A DNA stretch of 64,000 nt, taken from positions 1-64,000 of the forward strand of contig CAZTNA010000013.1 of NCBI GenBank assembly GCA_964615305.1. The letters are read 5' to 3'. The DNA is from Bog-950 sp964615305 (GTDB lineage Bacteria; Bacteroidota; Bacteroidia; Chitinophagales; LD1). The notes below the pieces were generated by a model. That model was not told the DNA's origin. It ran no database searches and was given only the letters and a program-made list of their open reading frames with translations. Made by a program: the position numbers and the translations under genes. This document shows, in pieces, positions 36,241 through 45,036 of the stretch (position 1 is the stretch's first letter; each line of letters opens with the position of its first letter).

Positions 36241-37713
36241 ATGGAAAACAGTAAAGTATTTACACTGCTAAAAGGGGTTACCTTAAGTGAATTGAAAGTG
36301 CTGACACAGCAGATAAAGACTCATAAGCGAAAAACGCTTACCAAGCTGTTTGCCGTTCTGTCGAATAATCGAACTACTTACGAGCCCGATTCTTCAAAAA
36401 TTTTTAAGTCAGTTTTTGGTAAAAGCTATAGTAAAGCATCTGATTACTTACTCAGAAATGAGTATAGGTTATTGTATCATTGGTTAGCAGAACACCTGAC
36501 TGTTGAAAGCGGGGGAAGAAGTTCAGAGAACAGCCTTGCCTTTTTGCAATACTTGCTTAACCGCACCTTGTACGATTTGTTTGAAGAAGATTATAAACTG
36601 GCTTGGAAAAAAGCTGTACAAGATGACAATACCATACATATGTTATCGTTAAGCGATTTAAATATCAGGTTTCATTTGCAAGGCAAGCCGCAAACACTGG
36701 CAAATGCCAAAATTACAGCAGAACTTGTAGGGCAAAGAATCAATATTCTGAAACAAAATGTATTACGGCAAATACGAGAAGAAGAAGTGCGTTTGCGTAT
36801 GAGCGAGAGAATTATTTCTGCTTACATGCCCAACGAGAAGCTTACATCTACCACTCAGCATGTGAATTTAGAAGAGCTGGAAAAAGATGATTTGTATGCT
36901 CAGTATTTAAGTTTAAGAGCTATGATAAATGCATCGAAAGGTGAAGCAAAAATCCAGCATCTCAATAAAATAGTACAACTAGAAGAGGTTATCAAAAAGT
37001 ATGAACCAAACCCCAGTGAAGCTATGAACAGGTTTTGGATCAACTTGGGGCAAGAGCACTATCTATGTAAAAATTATATTCAGGCAGTAGAGTATTACAG
37101 TAAAGCTGAAGACTGTATAGAAATTCTGCCGCTACACTTACAAGAGTCTTTTGTTTTAAATTTTACCATGGCTCTTATGCGTGCGGAACAATTTGAAAGA
37201 GCTCAAAAATTGGCAATTAGTTACGAAAAAGAGTTGTTGAACAGTAAACTACTTGCCGGCAGAGGTCCTTTTCTATTATCGGTTCTTCACTTGTATGTGC
37301 GAAACGCTGATAATGCCGAGAAGTATGTGACTTTGGAAACAAAAAAAGAAGGGTCAGAGTTTTACTTTTTCATGCGGCTGGTTTTATCGGCTGTATATTA
37401 CCTGAGAGGAAATTTAGATTTAGCCCTACGAGAAAGCATTAATGTGGACCAGGCCATCAACTACGAATTAAACCATGAACAAACACTGCAAACAAAAATC
37501 AGCAAACCCATTGTTTCGGTGTTCAGACGGTTTTATTCTACTCTGCAAAGGTCCACAGAAGCCGAGCGCGACAAACAACTCCGGTTGTTGCTTACAGAAA
37601 TAATAGAATTGACAACCGCAGGTGGCGAGCAATCGCCAAACTCAGTGCTTACCCAATGGATAACGCGGGAGATGAACATTCTGATTGAAAGAAAAACAAA
37701 CCGGAAACGCTGA
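36241..37713 (+). CDS. Cytoplasmic helical (TPR-like) protein of unknown function
   Basis: A 490-residue protein with no signal or membrane segment, composed of alpha-helical hairpins. The segment HYLCKNYIQAVEYYSKAED (around residue 275) and ALMRAEQFERAQKLAISYEK look like TPR units. The N-terminal part (about 1-120) is basic and helical (QIKTHKRKTLTKLFAVLSN). It is divergent from the RHS operon across 114 bases with two inverted repeats. I do not recognise the family beyond its helical-repeat look. A cytoplasmic adaptor is the most that can be said. Confidence 0.65.
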   Translation: MENSKVFTLLKGVTLSELKVLTQQIKTHKRKTLTKLFAVLSNNRTTYEPDSSKIFKSVFGKSYSKASDYLLRNEYRLLYHWLAEHLTVESGGRSSENSLAFLQYLLNRTLYDLFEEDYKLAWKKAVQDDNTIHMLSLSDLNIRFHLQGKPQTLANAKITAELVGQRINILKQNVLRQIREEEVRLRMSERIISAYMPNEKLTSTTQHVNLEELEKDDLYAQYLSLRAMINASKGEAKIQHLNKIVQLEEVIKKYEPNPSEAMNRFWINLGQEHYLCKNYIQAVEYYSKAEDCIEILPLHLQESFVLNFTMALMRAEQFERAQKLAISYEKELLNSKLLAGRGPFLLSVLHLYVRNADNAEKYVTLETKKEGSEFYFFMRLVLSAVYYLRGNLDLALRESINVDQAINYELNHEQTLQTKISKPIVSVFRRFYSTLQRSTEAERDKQLRLLLTEIIELTTAGGEQSPNSVLTQWITREMNILIERKTNRKR

Positions 37714-37781
37714 ATCCGTTTCTCGTGATTACAAAAGAGTAAATAGTTAACTTACGGGTTATGAATCCTACATACATTAAA

Positions 37782-37835
37782 GGCTAAAATTTTAACCGGC
37801 TTACCTAAAAGTTTAGCCTAAATGGTCAAAATTTT
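37782..37835. terminator. Overlapping hairpins between convergent genes, likely two-way terminator
   Basis: AAAATTTTAACC (37786-37797) pairs with GGTCAAAATTTT (37824-37835) with one mismatch. An alternative stem pairs GGCTAAA (37782-37788) with TTTAGCC (37812-37818). A T-rich tract follows on the plus strand. It sits between the ends of the genes at 36241-37713 and 37861-39261. Confidence 0.5.
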
Positions 37836-37860
37836 GCTTTTTGTAATACAGTGTGTGCTG

Positions 37861-39261
37861 TTATTGCACATCGCTCAGATTACGAATCTGCAACTGATAA
37901 CCGTTGAAATTTCCCAGCACACCCGTAAATGATTTATTACCGCTAGGCAATGCGGTGCCGAAAAATGTAGCTCCGTTCCGTGTAAAGTGAGTCAGGTTGC
38001 CGGTTACATCAGTTATAGTTTGCGAACTGCCCCAGGTAGTGCCGCTTCCGCCAATCACCGCATTTTGTACCGTTATAAGAGTTGATTCCCATAAATTTCC
38101 GTTTGCTTGTATGTTACTTACCGTAGCTATACGAGGTGTTACGGTGCCGCTTCCTACAACATTTGCATTAGTTAAAGGCACACCGTACGGTGAAGTGCTT
38201 TTGTCAATTTGAACTAGGCCATTAAAGGCTACCAGGTTTAGACCTCCTACATTTATAGAAACATCATCGCCCAGATTAAAACTGTGTGCCGATGCAAAAC
38301 GGATAGCCATGCCCCCTGTAGAATCCTGAATAACTAAGTTTTTAGGGTCGCAGTTGGCGTTGGTACGGTCAGATATTACAATGCCACGGGCAATAGTGTT
38401 AGCAGGCAATACGGTTCCGGCTCCAAGTCCCCTAATACCCAACAAACCATCGCTGCTTACTACTATACCTCCACAGCGTGTGCTATCCATTTTTAAATCT
38501 GAAGGGTCTCTCAGAAGTATTTGTCCATCAGTATTGTACACACTGTAAATAGCTACCATGGTACCTTTTCCTGTAGGTGTTTTTTCATTGGCAAAATTCG
38601 AAAAGCCACTGTTGTAAGTATCCATTACACCACCGTTGCAATCTTTTATTACACGGGTGAGCGATGATTTAGTGTAAACATCAGCATAAGTTTGCCCGGC
38701 ATCTGCACTTTGATACTCTACGCCATTTAACTCTATGAGCATGTTTTGATAGCTGTTGTTTAACTGATTTATTGTTACCTGTTTTGGCTTTACATAATGG
38801 AAATAACTTCCCTTTAAGATAAATCTGTCATACAGCGAAGTAGGAATACCGGCAAATGAGCCATCGGGCATTACTGCAGCACAAATCTGAATAAGGTTTT
38901 TGTAAGACACTACATACAATCCTTTCAACTTAATAAAAATTCTGCGGCCAATAGGGTAGTCGTTATAAATTCCGTTTCCATCTAACAATACTACTATACC
39001 CGCAGTGCTGTCTTGTATCACTATCTGCTTGTAAAAATTGCCCGATTTATCATCAGCCGTAACAATGGCAGAAACCACCAACTCTTCGTTGATTAAATAC
39101 GGCTGACCGTTATAACGCCCCTTTAGTGAGTCAATGCTAAAATTGACGGTAATGTCTGGGTCTTTTCCTCCGTATGGCGGCTCATCGAAATTGTCTTTTA
39201 CACAAGAAGATATTCCTGTAATAATCAGGAGAGCAATAATGCTTGTGATAACTTTATTCAT
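37861..39261 (-). CDS. DUF5689-domain lipoprotein
   Basis: A 466-residue lipoprotein (lipobox ITGISSC, Cys20). The first ~250 residues match DUF5689: ITVNFSIDSLKGRYNGQ, then EELVVSAIVTADDKSGNFYK and IVIQDSTAGIVVLLDG, an OB-like strand pattern. A second related unit follows (about 275-466; RGIVISDRTNANCDPKNLVI ... IQDSTGGMAIRF). It lies 69 bases downstream of the TonB-type receptor on the same strand. Receptor plus DUF5689 lipoprotein is a recurring Bacteroidota pair in outer-membrane uptake loci, in which the lipoprotein may serve as a surface binding subunit. The ligand is not evident. Confidence 0.83.
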   Translation of the reverse strand: MNKVITSIIALLIITGISSCVKDNFDEPPYGGKDPDITVNFSIDSLKGRYNGQPYLINEELVVSAIVTADDKSGNFYKQIVIQDSTAGIVVLLDGNGIYNDYPIGRRIFIKLKGLYVVSYKNLIQICAAVMPDGSFAGIPTSLYDRFILKGSYFHYVKPKQVTINQLNNSYQNMLIELNGVEYQSADAGQTYADVYTKSSLTRVIKDCNGGVMDTYNSGFSNFANEKTPTGKGTMVAIYSVYNTDGQILLRDPSDLKMDSTRCGGIVVSSDGLLGIRGLGAGTVLPANTIARGIVISDRTNANCDPKNLVIQDSTGGMAIRFASAHSFNLGDDVSINVGGLNLVAFNGLVQIDKSTSPYGVPLTNANVVGSGTVTPRIATVSNIQANGNLWESTLITVQNAVIGGSGTTWGSSQTITDVTGNLTHFTRNGATFFGTALPSGNKSFTGVLGNFNGYQLQIRNLSDVQ

Positions 39262-39330
39262 AATAATTATTTTATCTATTAATTCTTTTTGTTTTTCGAA
39301 TTGTTTAAAGTCTATTGCCTAAAATCTAAT

Positions 39331-41889
39331 TTATTGCATTCTAAACGCCACGCTTACAAAGTAGGTAGTGCCATAAGCATAGCTGTACCGTGCCGGAAAT
39401 TTATCGCTGTTCTTTTCGTAATAATCAAACCTCAACTGCTCAAAAGCATTTTGCACTAAGTTTTTGTTGTTGGTTACGTTGGTTACACCGGCATTAAACA
39501 CTAAGTAGTAGCGTTGTTTTAGTTTTTTAAACTGGTTATTCAATAACCACGAATAGCCAACAGAAATGTCCATAGTAAACTGGCCCTTCAAACGTTCCTG
39601 GTTAATGATTTTATCGTGCTGCTTGGTGCCGGGTTCAATTAAATCAACTGCGCTTTCGGTTCTGCGGGCAGGATTTACGCCAACCCACATCCAATCGAAG
39701 TAATTGAAATTGATGTTGGCAAACCAAAACTGCGGGGCGCGGTAACTGATGCCAAACGAAGTAGCCAACTGCGGACCTTGTGCTACGTTAAAGTTTTTGA
39801 GATACACTTTTTCGGTAGCTGCGTAGTTAAGGTCATTATCGTAAGTAACAGTAGCTGTAGGGCGGCTGGTATAAGTATAGCGGCCAAATGCGCCTACTGC
39901 GTTTACTGTAAAACCACGCGGTAGCTTTCCTTCAATGCCAATTTCAGCACCCCAATGCCGGGCGTTCATGCCGGTAAGCGAGTAATTGACAAAACTGCGT
40001 AAATCGTCCTGAAAGAAACGTAATACACGGGTTTGGTTGGTAAACTGTGTAAAGTATAAGTTGGCGCTTACTTTAAGATAAGAAGCACGGAAGGTGTAAC
40101 CCAATTCGCCCGAATAAATGTTTTCGCTTTTTAAATTATTTACAAACTGGTTGCGGGTGCGCGGAGAAAGCAACGCATCATCTGGATACGGAGCACGGTT
40201 TTCGAAACTTCCGTTGAGTTGCAAATAATTTCGTCCGTCAATTTTATAGGTAGCGCCTGCTTTAACACCTCCGTTTACAAAAAGTTTTACAGATGACTTA
40301 CCGAAACTTCCATCAGGGTTCAACCCGTAGCGGGTCATTCCTTTACGCCAAAAAGCCGAGGTCGAAATTTGACCGGCTACAAAAAAGTCAACCTTGTTAT
40401 ACTTAAAAACTGACTGTACCCAGGCCCCGGCTTTGTGCGTATTAATAAAGTAGTTATAGCCAAACTTATCGCCTTCATGTAAAACGCGGTTAGGGCGATT
40501 TAAATCATTTTGTGATGCAGCCAGGCTGTCGGGAAAATCGCGCTCGGCAAATTGGTTTACATCTACTGCATAATCAGCACCCAATAAATCTGTTACTTCC
40601 TGATAATACTGTGTGCGCTGAAATTGATAGTTGATGCCTGCTGTTAGTGCAACATGTTCACCCAATGCGTTATTGTAAACCAAGTTGAGGTTAAATGATC
40701 TTTCGTCTTCCGTATTATTTGTTTGAAAGTAGCGAGCTCGTTTGCCATACACTGTTTCTGTTTGGCCATAAGCATCTTTCACTGAATCGAAGCTGGTGTA
40801 GTTGGCTTCGTACATGGCATCCCAGTTTATTTGGCTGGTAGTAATGTCCTTTTGCCACTGCACGCGGGTTAAATCGCGAAGCACAGAATCTTCCTGATAA
40901 CTTGGTAAGTAACGATAGTAATCAGGACGGGCCTGTGCAGCATTATAAAAGCTTACAGTAGATCGGCTTCTTTTTCCAAAGCTAAAAGACGCAGCTGTAG
41001 TTAAGCTTTCATGATTGTTTATTCTCCAGTTGTAATTCAAAATCATCATGGGTTGATGACTGTTTCCAATTACAGCATTGCGTTTTTTACCATTTTGATA
41101 ACCCCAGTTTGCATTATAGTAACGGTTATTCATCATCTCTGCCGTTTCGGCAAACGGAGCTAACGCTTTGCCATCGCGCACGGGGGCACCAAACATGGTA
41201 AGTGAGAGTGAATGGTTATTGCCAAACAGTTTTTCTACCGATAAAAAATAGGAGTAGCCATCGTAGAAAGTGCCGGGCACATAACCTTCGGCAGCCCATC
41301 TACGGCTAACTGCAGCAGCCACGGCCCATCCTCCTTTCATTAAACCTGTGCTATAGCTTGCCATTAAACGGTGGCGGTAGTTGCGGTTAGTTGTAGCATA
41401 CGACACCTGAAATTGTTTCCGTTGCTTGCTGGCACGCACATCATAACCTATAGAGCCTCCAACCCCTCCATAAGCAAAAGTGGTAGGTTTTAACCCAACC
41501 GAATTTTCACGATTGTAAAACATGGAGTTTAAGCCACCCCATTGCCCAAAACCGGTGCCACCATCTTCTAAATCATTTACAGGTACACCATTAATGTATG
41601 TATGAGTGTTTTCATTTTCGTAACCGCGTATTCTAAAACGGGCAAAACTGAACGTAAAAGAAGCGTAGTTATAAAACACATCACGGCTGGCGCTCAGTGA
41701 ACTGGATATATTGTCGCCACCTTCATCTAATTCAGAATCAGATAATGATAAGGTTGGTATATCCTGATCCATATCTACTTCGTTGGCAGAAGTATCTGAA
41801 TTAACTATTGTAGTGGTGGTGTCGGAAGTCTGAGAGAAACCGGTCAGGTAACAAAGCAACAGTGCGAAAAGCAAAACATTTTTACCCAT
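39331..41889 (-). CDS. TonB-dependent-receptor-type outer-membrane protein
   Basis: An 852-residue protein from the ATG at 41889, which gives a signal peptide (KNVLLFALLLCYLTGFSQ); an extra 25 codons upstream are open but lack signal character. A plug-like domain follows (FARFRIRGYENENTHTYING, then GFGQWGGLNSMFYNRENSVG), then a 22-strand-type barrel (for example FWFANINFNYFDWMWVG) with C-terminal YFVSVAFRMQ ending in an aromatic strand. There is no N-terminal CarboxypepD-like domain. With the DUF5689 lipoprotein downstream it should import or bind an unknown ligand at the outer membrane. A TACATTTG promoter element lies 21 bases upstream. Confidence 0.85.
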   Translation of the reverse strand: MGKNVLLFALLLCYLTGFSQTSDTTTTIVNSDTSANEVDMDQDIPTLSLSDSELDEGGDNISSSLSASRDVFYNYASFTFSFARFRIRGYENENTHTYINGVPVNDLEDGGTGFGQWGGLNSMFYNRENSVGLKPTTFAYGGVGGSIGYDVRASKQRKQFQVSYATTNRNYRHRLMASYSTGLMKGGWAVAAAVSRRWAAEGYVPGTFYDGYSYFLSVEKLFGNNHSLSLTMFGAPVRDGKALAPFAETAEMMNNRYYNANWGYQNGKKRNAVIGNSHQPMMILNYNWRINNHESLTTAASFSFGKRSRSTVSFYNAAQARPDYYRYLPSYQEDSVLRDLTRVQWQKDITTSQINWDAMYEANYTSFDSVKDAYGQTETVYGKRARYFQTNNTEDERSFNLNLVYNNALGEHVALTAGINYQFQRTQYYQEVTDLLGADYAVDVNQFAERDFPDSLAASQNDLNRPNRVLHEGDKFGYNYFINTHKAGAWVQSVFKYNKVDFFVAGQISTSAFWRKGMTRYGLNPDGSFGKSSVKLFVNGGVKAGATYKIDGRNYLQLNGSFENRAPYPDDALLSPRTRNQFVNNLKSENIYSGELGYTFRASYLKVSANLYFTQFTNQTRVLRFFQDDLRSFVNYSLTGMNARHWGAEIGIEGKLPRGFTVNAVGAFGRYTYTSRPTATVTYDNDLNYAATEKVYLKNFNVAQGPQLATSFGISYRAPQFWFANINFNYFDWMWVGVNPARRTESAVDLIEPGTKQHDKIINQERLKGQFTMDISVGYSWLLNNQFKKLKQRYYLVFNAGVTNVTNNKNLVQNAFEQLRFDYYEKNSDKFPARYSYAYGTTYFVSVAFRMQ

Positions 41890-41910
41890 ACGTAAATTTT
41901 GGAGGGACGG

Positions 41911-41918
41911 CAAATGTA
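41911..41918 (-). promoter_or_regulatory. Bacteroidota -7 promoter element (TACATTTG)
   Basis: On the minus strand this octamer reads TACATTTG, matching TAnnTTTG, 21 bases before the receptor start at 41889. A -33 TTTG at standard spacing is not clear. Confidence 0.4.
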
Positions 41919-42000
41919 GAATAATAGGTGAGGGGAGGTAGGAGGCAAAGCTAACTGCAATCAACTTGTTGATAAACAGTTTTTAGAGTAGTTAAACAAG

Positions 42001-42531
42001 TTACTCTCCTTTCAAAAGATTTTGAAGCATTTCGGGTCTGTGTAACTTCGTAATACTTATATAATGACACATATAACCGCCCTCGCTGGCTAGTTTACTT
42101 CCAAAGTCTTTTAAAGGGGCGTTGTCCACTTCCTCAGCAGTAGCATATCCGCAAACATACGCACGGGTACCTTCGGTAATTTTGTCGGCATACTCACTTG
42201 CAACGTCTATTATTACCTGAACGTAAAATTTCGGTTTCCGCTTTTGAGCGTAGTCTTTACGCACCAGTAAATGAAGTTTGTCGTTAAGTGGAAATGCAGA
42301 TGTTTTAACTTCTACATCTGTAAAATCTGTTTGCCCCTTGTTTAACCCCACAGAGTTTTTGTGCCAGTCGCCAAACAAATATTTAGCTACTACAAACTCT
42401 CCCAAATGCCCGGTGAGTGTATCTATTTTAGAAGCTACGGTTCTTTTCACTTTTGCCTGAGGCACAAGTCGTTCTGCTTCATTCAGCATTTCGTTTGTAA
42501 TAAGGGTGTATGGCAGCTTTAGCAAACTCAT
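42001..42531 (-). CDS. Possible PD-(D/E)XK-fold protein of unknown function
   Basis: A 176-residue soluble protein from the ATG at 42531 (a TTG two codons earlier is less likely). The arrangement GHLGEFVVAKYLFGDWHKNS, then GQTDFTDVEVKTS fits the restriction-endonuclease-like fold: a helix with Glu, then Asp in the second strand, and E-x-K (EVK) in the third. The remaining strands (KFYVQVIIDVASEY) are consistent. Such a fold occurs in DNA-repair and restriction nucleases, but there is no methylase or target-recognition gene nearby. Function therefore unknown; a nuclease role is inference from three residues. Confidence 0.55.
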   Translation of the reverse strand: MSLLKLPYTLITNEMLNEAERLVPQAKVKRTVASKIDTLTGHLGEFVVAKYLFGDWHKNSVGLNKGQTDFTDVEVKTSAFPLNDKLHLLVRKDYAQKRKPKFYVQVIIDVASEYADKITEGTRAYVCGYATAEEVDNAPLKDFGSKLASEGGYMCHYISITKLHRPEMLQNLLKGE

Positions 42532-42634
42532 TTGCAAGTAAAATTCTTAAAAATAGAAGTATTTAAGCCAACTACTTGATTCGCAATTGAACATCTTCAT
42601 ACTTTGGTTTTATTTGCTCACAACAATAAATAAT

Positions 42635-44026
42635 ATGAGTTACGATTTAATAGTAATAGGCAGCGGCCCGGGAGGGTACGTAGCCGCTATTCGAGCAGCA
42701 CAACTTGGGTTAAAAACTGCTGTGATAGAAAAAGACAGTTTGGGTGGTATTTGTTTGAACTGGGGGTGCATACCTACCAAAGCTTTACTAAAGAGCGCAC
42801 AAGTTTTTGAATACATCAACCATGCAACAGACTACGGCATAAGTGTTTCCGACTCTAAAGCCGATTTTAGCCATATAGTTAAGCGGAGCAGAGGAGTTGC
42901 AGAAGGTATGAGCAAAGGCATACAGTTTTTATTGAAAAAAAACAAAATTGATGTAATAAATGGTTTTGGAAAATTGAAGAAAGGAGGTAAGGTAGAAGTT
43001 ACAGATGCATCAGGCAAAAAAACAGAATACGCTGCTAAACATACCATACTTGCAACCGGAGCTCGCAGTCGTGAACTACCTCATATAAAACAGGACGGTA
43101 AAAAAGTTATTGGTTACCGCGAAGCAATGAATTTACCACAGCAACCTGAAAGTTTAGTGGTAATGGGTAGTGGTGCAATAGGCATGGAGTTCGCATATTT
43201 TTATGCCGCTTTGGGCACAAAAGTTACTGTAGTGGAGTATCTTGAGAACATCCTACCGCGCGAAGACAGAGAAGTAAGCAAAGAAGCAGAACGCGTATTT
43301 AGAAAAAAAGGACTAACCCTACTTACTTCTACTAGCGTAGAAAGTGTAAATACCACCGGTAAAAAAACCGTGGTTAATATTAAAACCAAAGACGGCAAAC
43401 TCGACAAAATAGAATGTGATGTGGTGTTAAGTGCCGTAGGCATTTCTACAAATATTGAAAACATAGGGCTAGAAGAAACCGGAGTAAAAACAGAAAAGGG
43501 TTTAGTAACTGTAAATGACTTTTACCAGACTAACGTAACCGGTGTTTATGCCATTGGAGATATTGTAAAAGGCCCCGCGTTAGCCCATGTTGCCAGTGCA
43601 GAAGGTATTATCTGTGTAGAAAAAATTGCAGGTAAAAACCCCGAACCGCTTGATTATGGAAACATACCTTCTTGTACCTACTGTTTGCCCGAAGTAGCCA
43701 GTGTGGGCATAACTGAAGAAGAAGCGAAGGCCAAGGGAATAGCTGTTAAAATAGGTAAGTTCCCTTTCAGCGCATCGGGAAAGGCAAGTGCTTCGGGAGC
43801 AAAAGAAGGCTTTGTTAAAGTAATATTTGATGCGCGCTATGGCGAATGGCTTGGTTGCCACATGATAGGCAGTAACGTTACTGAAATGATTGCAGAAGCT
43901 GTAGCAGCTCGTAAACTAGAAACTACGGGTCACGAAATAATTAAAACCGTTCACCCTCATCCTACTATGAGCGAAGCTATTATGGAAGCTGCAGCTGCAG
44001 CGTACGGTGAAGTTATACATCTATGA
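42635..44026 (+). CDS. lpdA: Dihydrolipoyl dehydrogenase (E3)
   Basis: A 463-residue flavoprotein disulfide reductase that re-oxidises dihydrolipoamide in pyruvate, 2-oxoglutarate or branched-chain dehydrogenase complexes. The ATG at 42635 is chosen because it directly precedes the FAD-binding strand (DLIVIGSGPGGYVAAI); 16 upstream codons are open but do not belong to the family. Redox cysteines are Cys40 and Cys45 (GGICLNWGCIPTK). The NAD-binding GSGAIGMEFAYFYAALG follows, then TNVTGVYAIGDIVKGPALAH and the C-terminal interface motif HPHPTMSEAIMEAA with the catalytic His/Glu. Length is normal. No E1/E2 genes are next to it. Confidence 0.96.
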   Translation: MSYDLIVIGSGPGGYVAAIRAAQLGLKTAVIEKDSLGGICLNWGCIPTKALLKSAQVFEYINHATDYGISVSDSKADFSHIVKRSRGVAEGMSKGIQFLLKKNKIDVINGFGKLKKGGKVEVTDASGKKTEYAAKHTILATGARSRELPHIKQDGKKVIGYREAMNLPQQPESLVVMGSGAIGMEFAYFYAALGTKVTVVEYLENILPREDREVSKEAERVFRKKGLTLLTSTSVESVNTTGKKTVVNIKTKDGKLDKIECDVVLSAVGISTNIENIGLEETGVKTEKGLVTVNDFYQTNVTGVYAIGDIVKGPALAHVASAEGIICVEKIAGKNPEPLDYGNIPSCTYCLPEVASVGITEEEAKAKGIAVKIGKFPFSASGKASASGAKEGFVKVIFDARYGEWLGCHMIGSNVTEMIAEAVAARKLETTGHEIIKTVHPHPTMSEAIMEAAAAAYGEVIHL

Positions 44027-44047
44027 ACAAGTATAAATTTAAAAAAC

Positions 44048-44965
44048 ATGAACCTTTTAAAATTTTCACTGGTATTAGTGGTTGTAACTACATTGCTTGC
44101 CGGTTGTAAAAAAACTGAAACTGAACCAAAGCTAATTTTCAAGTTTAAGTTTGACCCAGCGCAAGAACGGCTTGGTAACCTCGGTAATCCTACCCCTCTT
44201 CCTGCCGGACATGCCGGTCAAAATCCTAAGTTCAATGCCATGAGTGCTCACTATATTGAACTTGCTCAGGGGCCGCTAACTCAGGTAGGTGGTGGTGCTG
44301 TTTTGTATCGGGCAGAAGAAACTTCAGCAGGTGGCAGTTTAGGTATAGATTTCAGCAAGTCAAAGTTGGCCGCTGATGGAGAACAATTTTTTGAAATTCC
44401 GCTTAAAGATGTTGCAGCAGGAGAGTACGAGTATTTAAGAGTTTCACTTGCCTATCAAAACTATGAAGTGAAACTGTTTTTTGACACCACTATAAACGTA
44501 GCGGGCACCAATTATCACATTAGCCAGGAAGACCCCTGCACAGTAGCAAGTTTTATTGGTTTTAATACATACATCAACAGCTACAAGGTAAAATCAAAAA
44601 CTATAACAGTAAACGATGATAAAAAACAAGGATACTGGGGATTTGAATATGCGGCAAATTTTTCAGGATTTCCATACGAGTTACTTACTTCAGGTCAAGC
44701 ACCTGCCGGATCTACTACCGTTGTTAATCCTATTGCTGCTACGTCTCCGATTCCTGCCGGCTCATGTTTAGTTACCGGTGCCTTTGACGGTGGTAAGTTG
44801 AAAATTAAGGGCAATGAAACAAAAGATATTACTGTAACTGTTTCGCTTTCTACCAACAACAGTTTTGAATGGGTTGAAGTCAATACTGATGGTAAATGGG
44901 AGCCAACTAAGGGTGAGGCTATCGTTGATATGGGCATTCGCGGTGTAAAGCCTTCATTTGAATAG
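44048..44965 (+). CDS. Lipoprotein of unknown function
   Basis: A 305-residue lipoprotein (lipobox TTLLAGCKK, Cys20). The mature region is beta-rich with segments such as KLIFKFKFDPAQERLGNLGN, LPAGHAGQNPKFNAMSAHYI and GYWGFEYAANFSGFPYELL. Bacteroidota carry many lipoproteins of this look, but I cannot assign a family with confidence. It begins 21 bases after lpdA and 71 bases before the T9SS protein, all on the plus strand. It may share a transcript with the T9SS cargo gene rather than with lpdA. Confidence 0.7.
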   Translation: MNLLKFSLVLVVVTTLLAGCKKTETEPKLIFKFKFDPAQERLGNLGNPTPLPAGHAGQNPKFNAMSAHYIELAQGPLTQVGGGAVLYRAEETSAGGSLGIDFSKSKLAADGEQFFEIPLKDVAAGEYEYLRVSLAYQNYEVKLFFDTTINVAGTNYHISQEDPCTVASFIGFNTYINSYKVKSKTITVNDDKKQGYWGFEYAANFSGFPYELLTSGQAPAGSTTVVNPIAATSPIPAGSCLVTGAFDGGKLKIKGNETKDITVTVSLSTNNSFEWVEVNTDGKWEPTKGEAIVDMGIRGVKPSFE

Positions 44966-45036
44966 TCAGACCTTTTCACTGTTTCTTATATTTATATACA
45001 TTCGCACATTCAAAAATTTAAAAACAAAAACTCATC

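Noticed and set aside
39331..41889. SusC/SusD polysaccharide-utilisation locus
   Set aside because: The receptor lacks the CarboxypepD-like N-terminal domain of SusC and the neighbour is DUF5689, not SusD; no glycoside hydrolases nearby.
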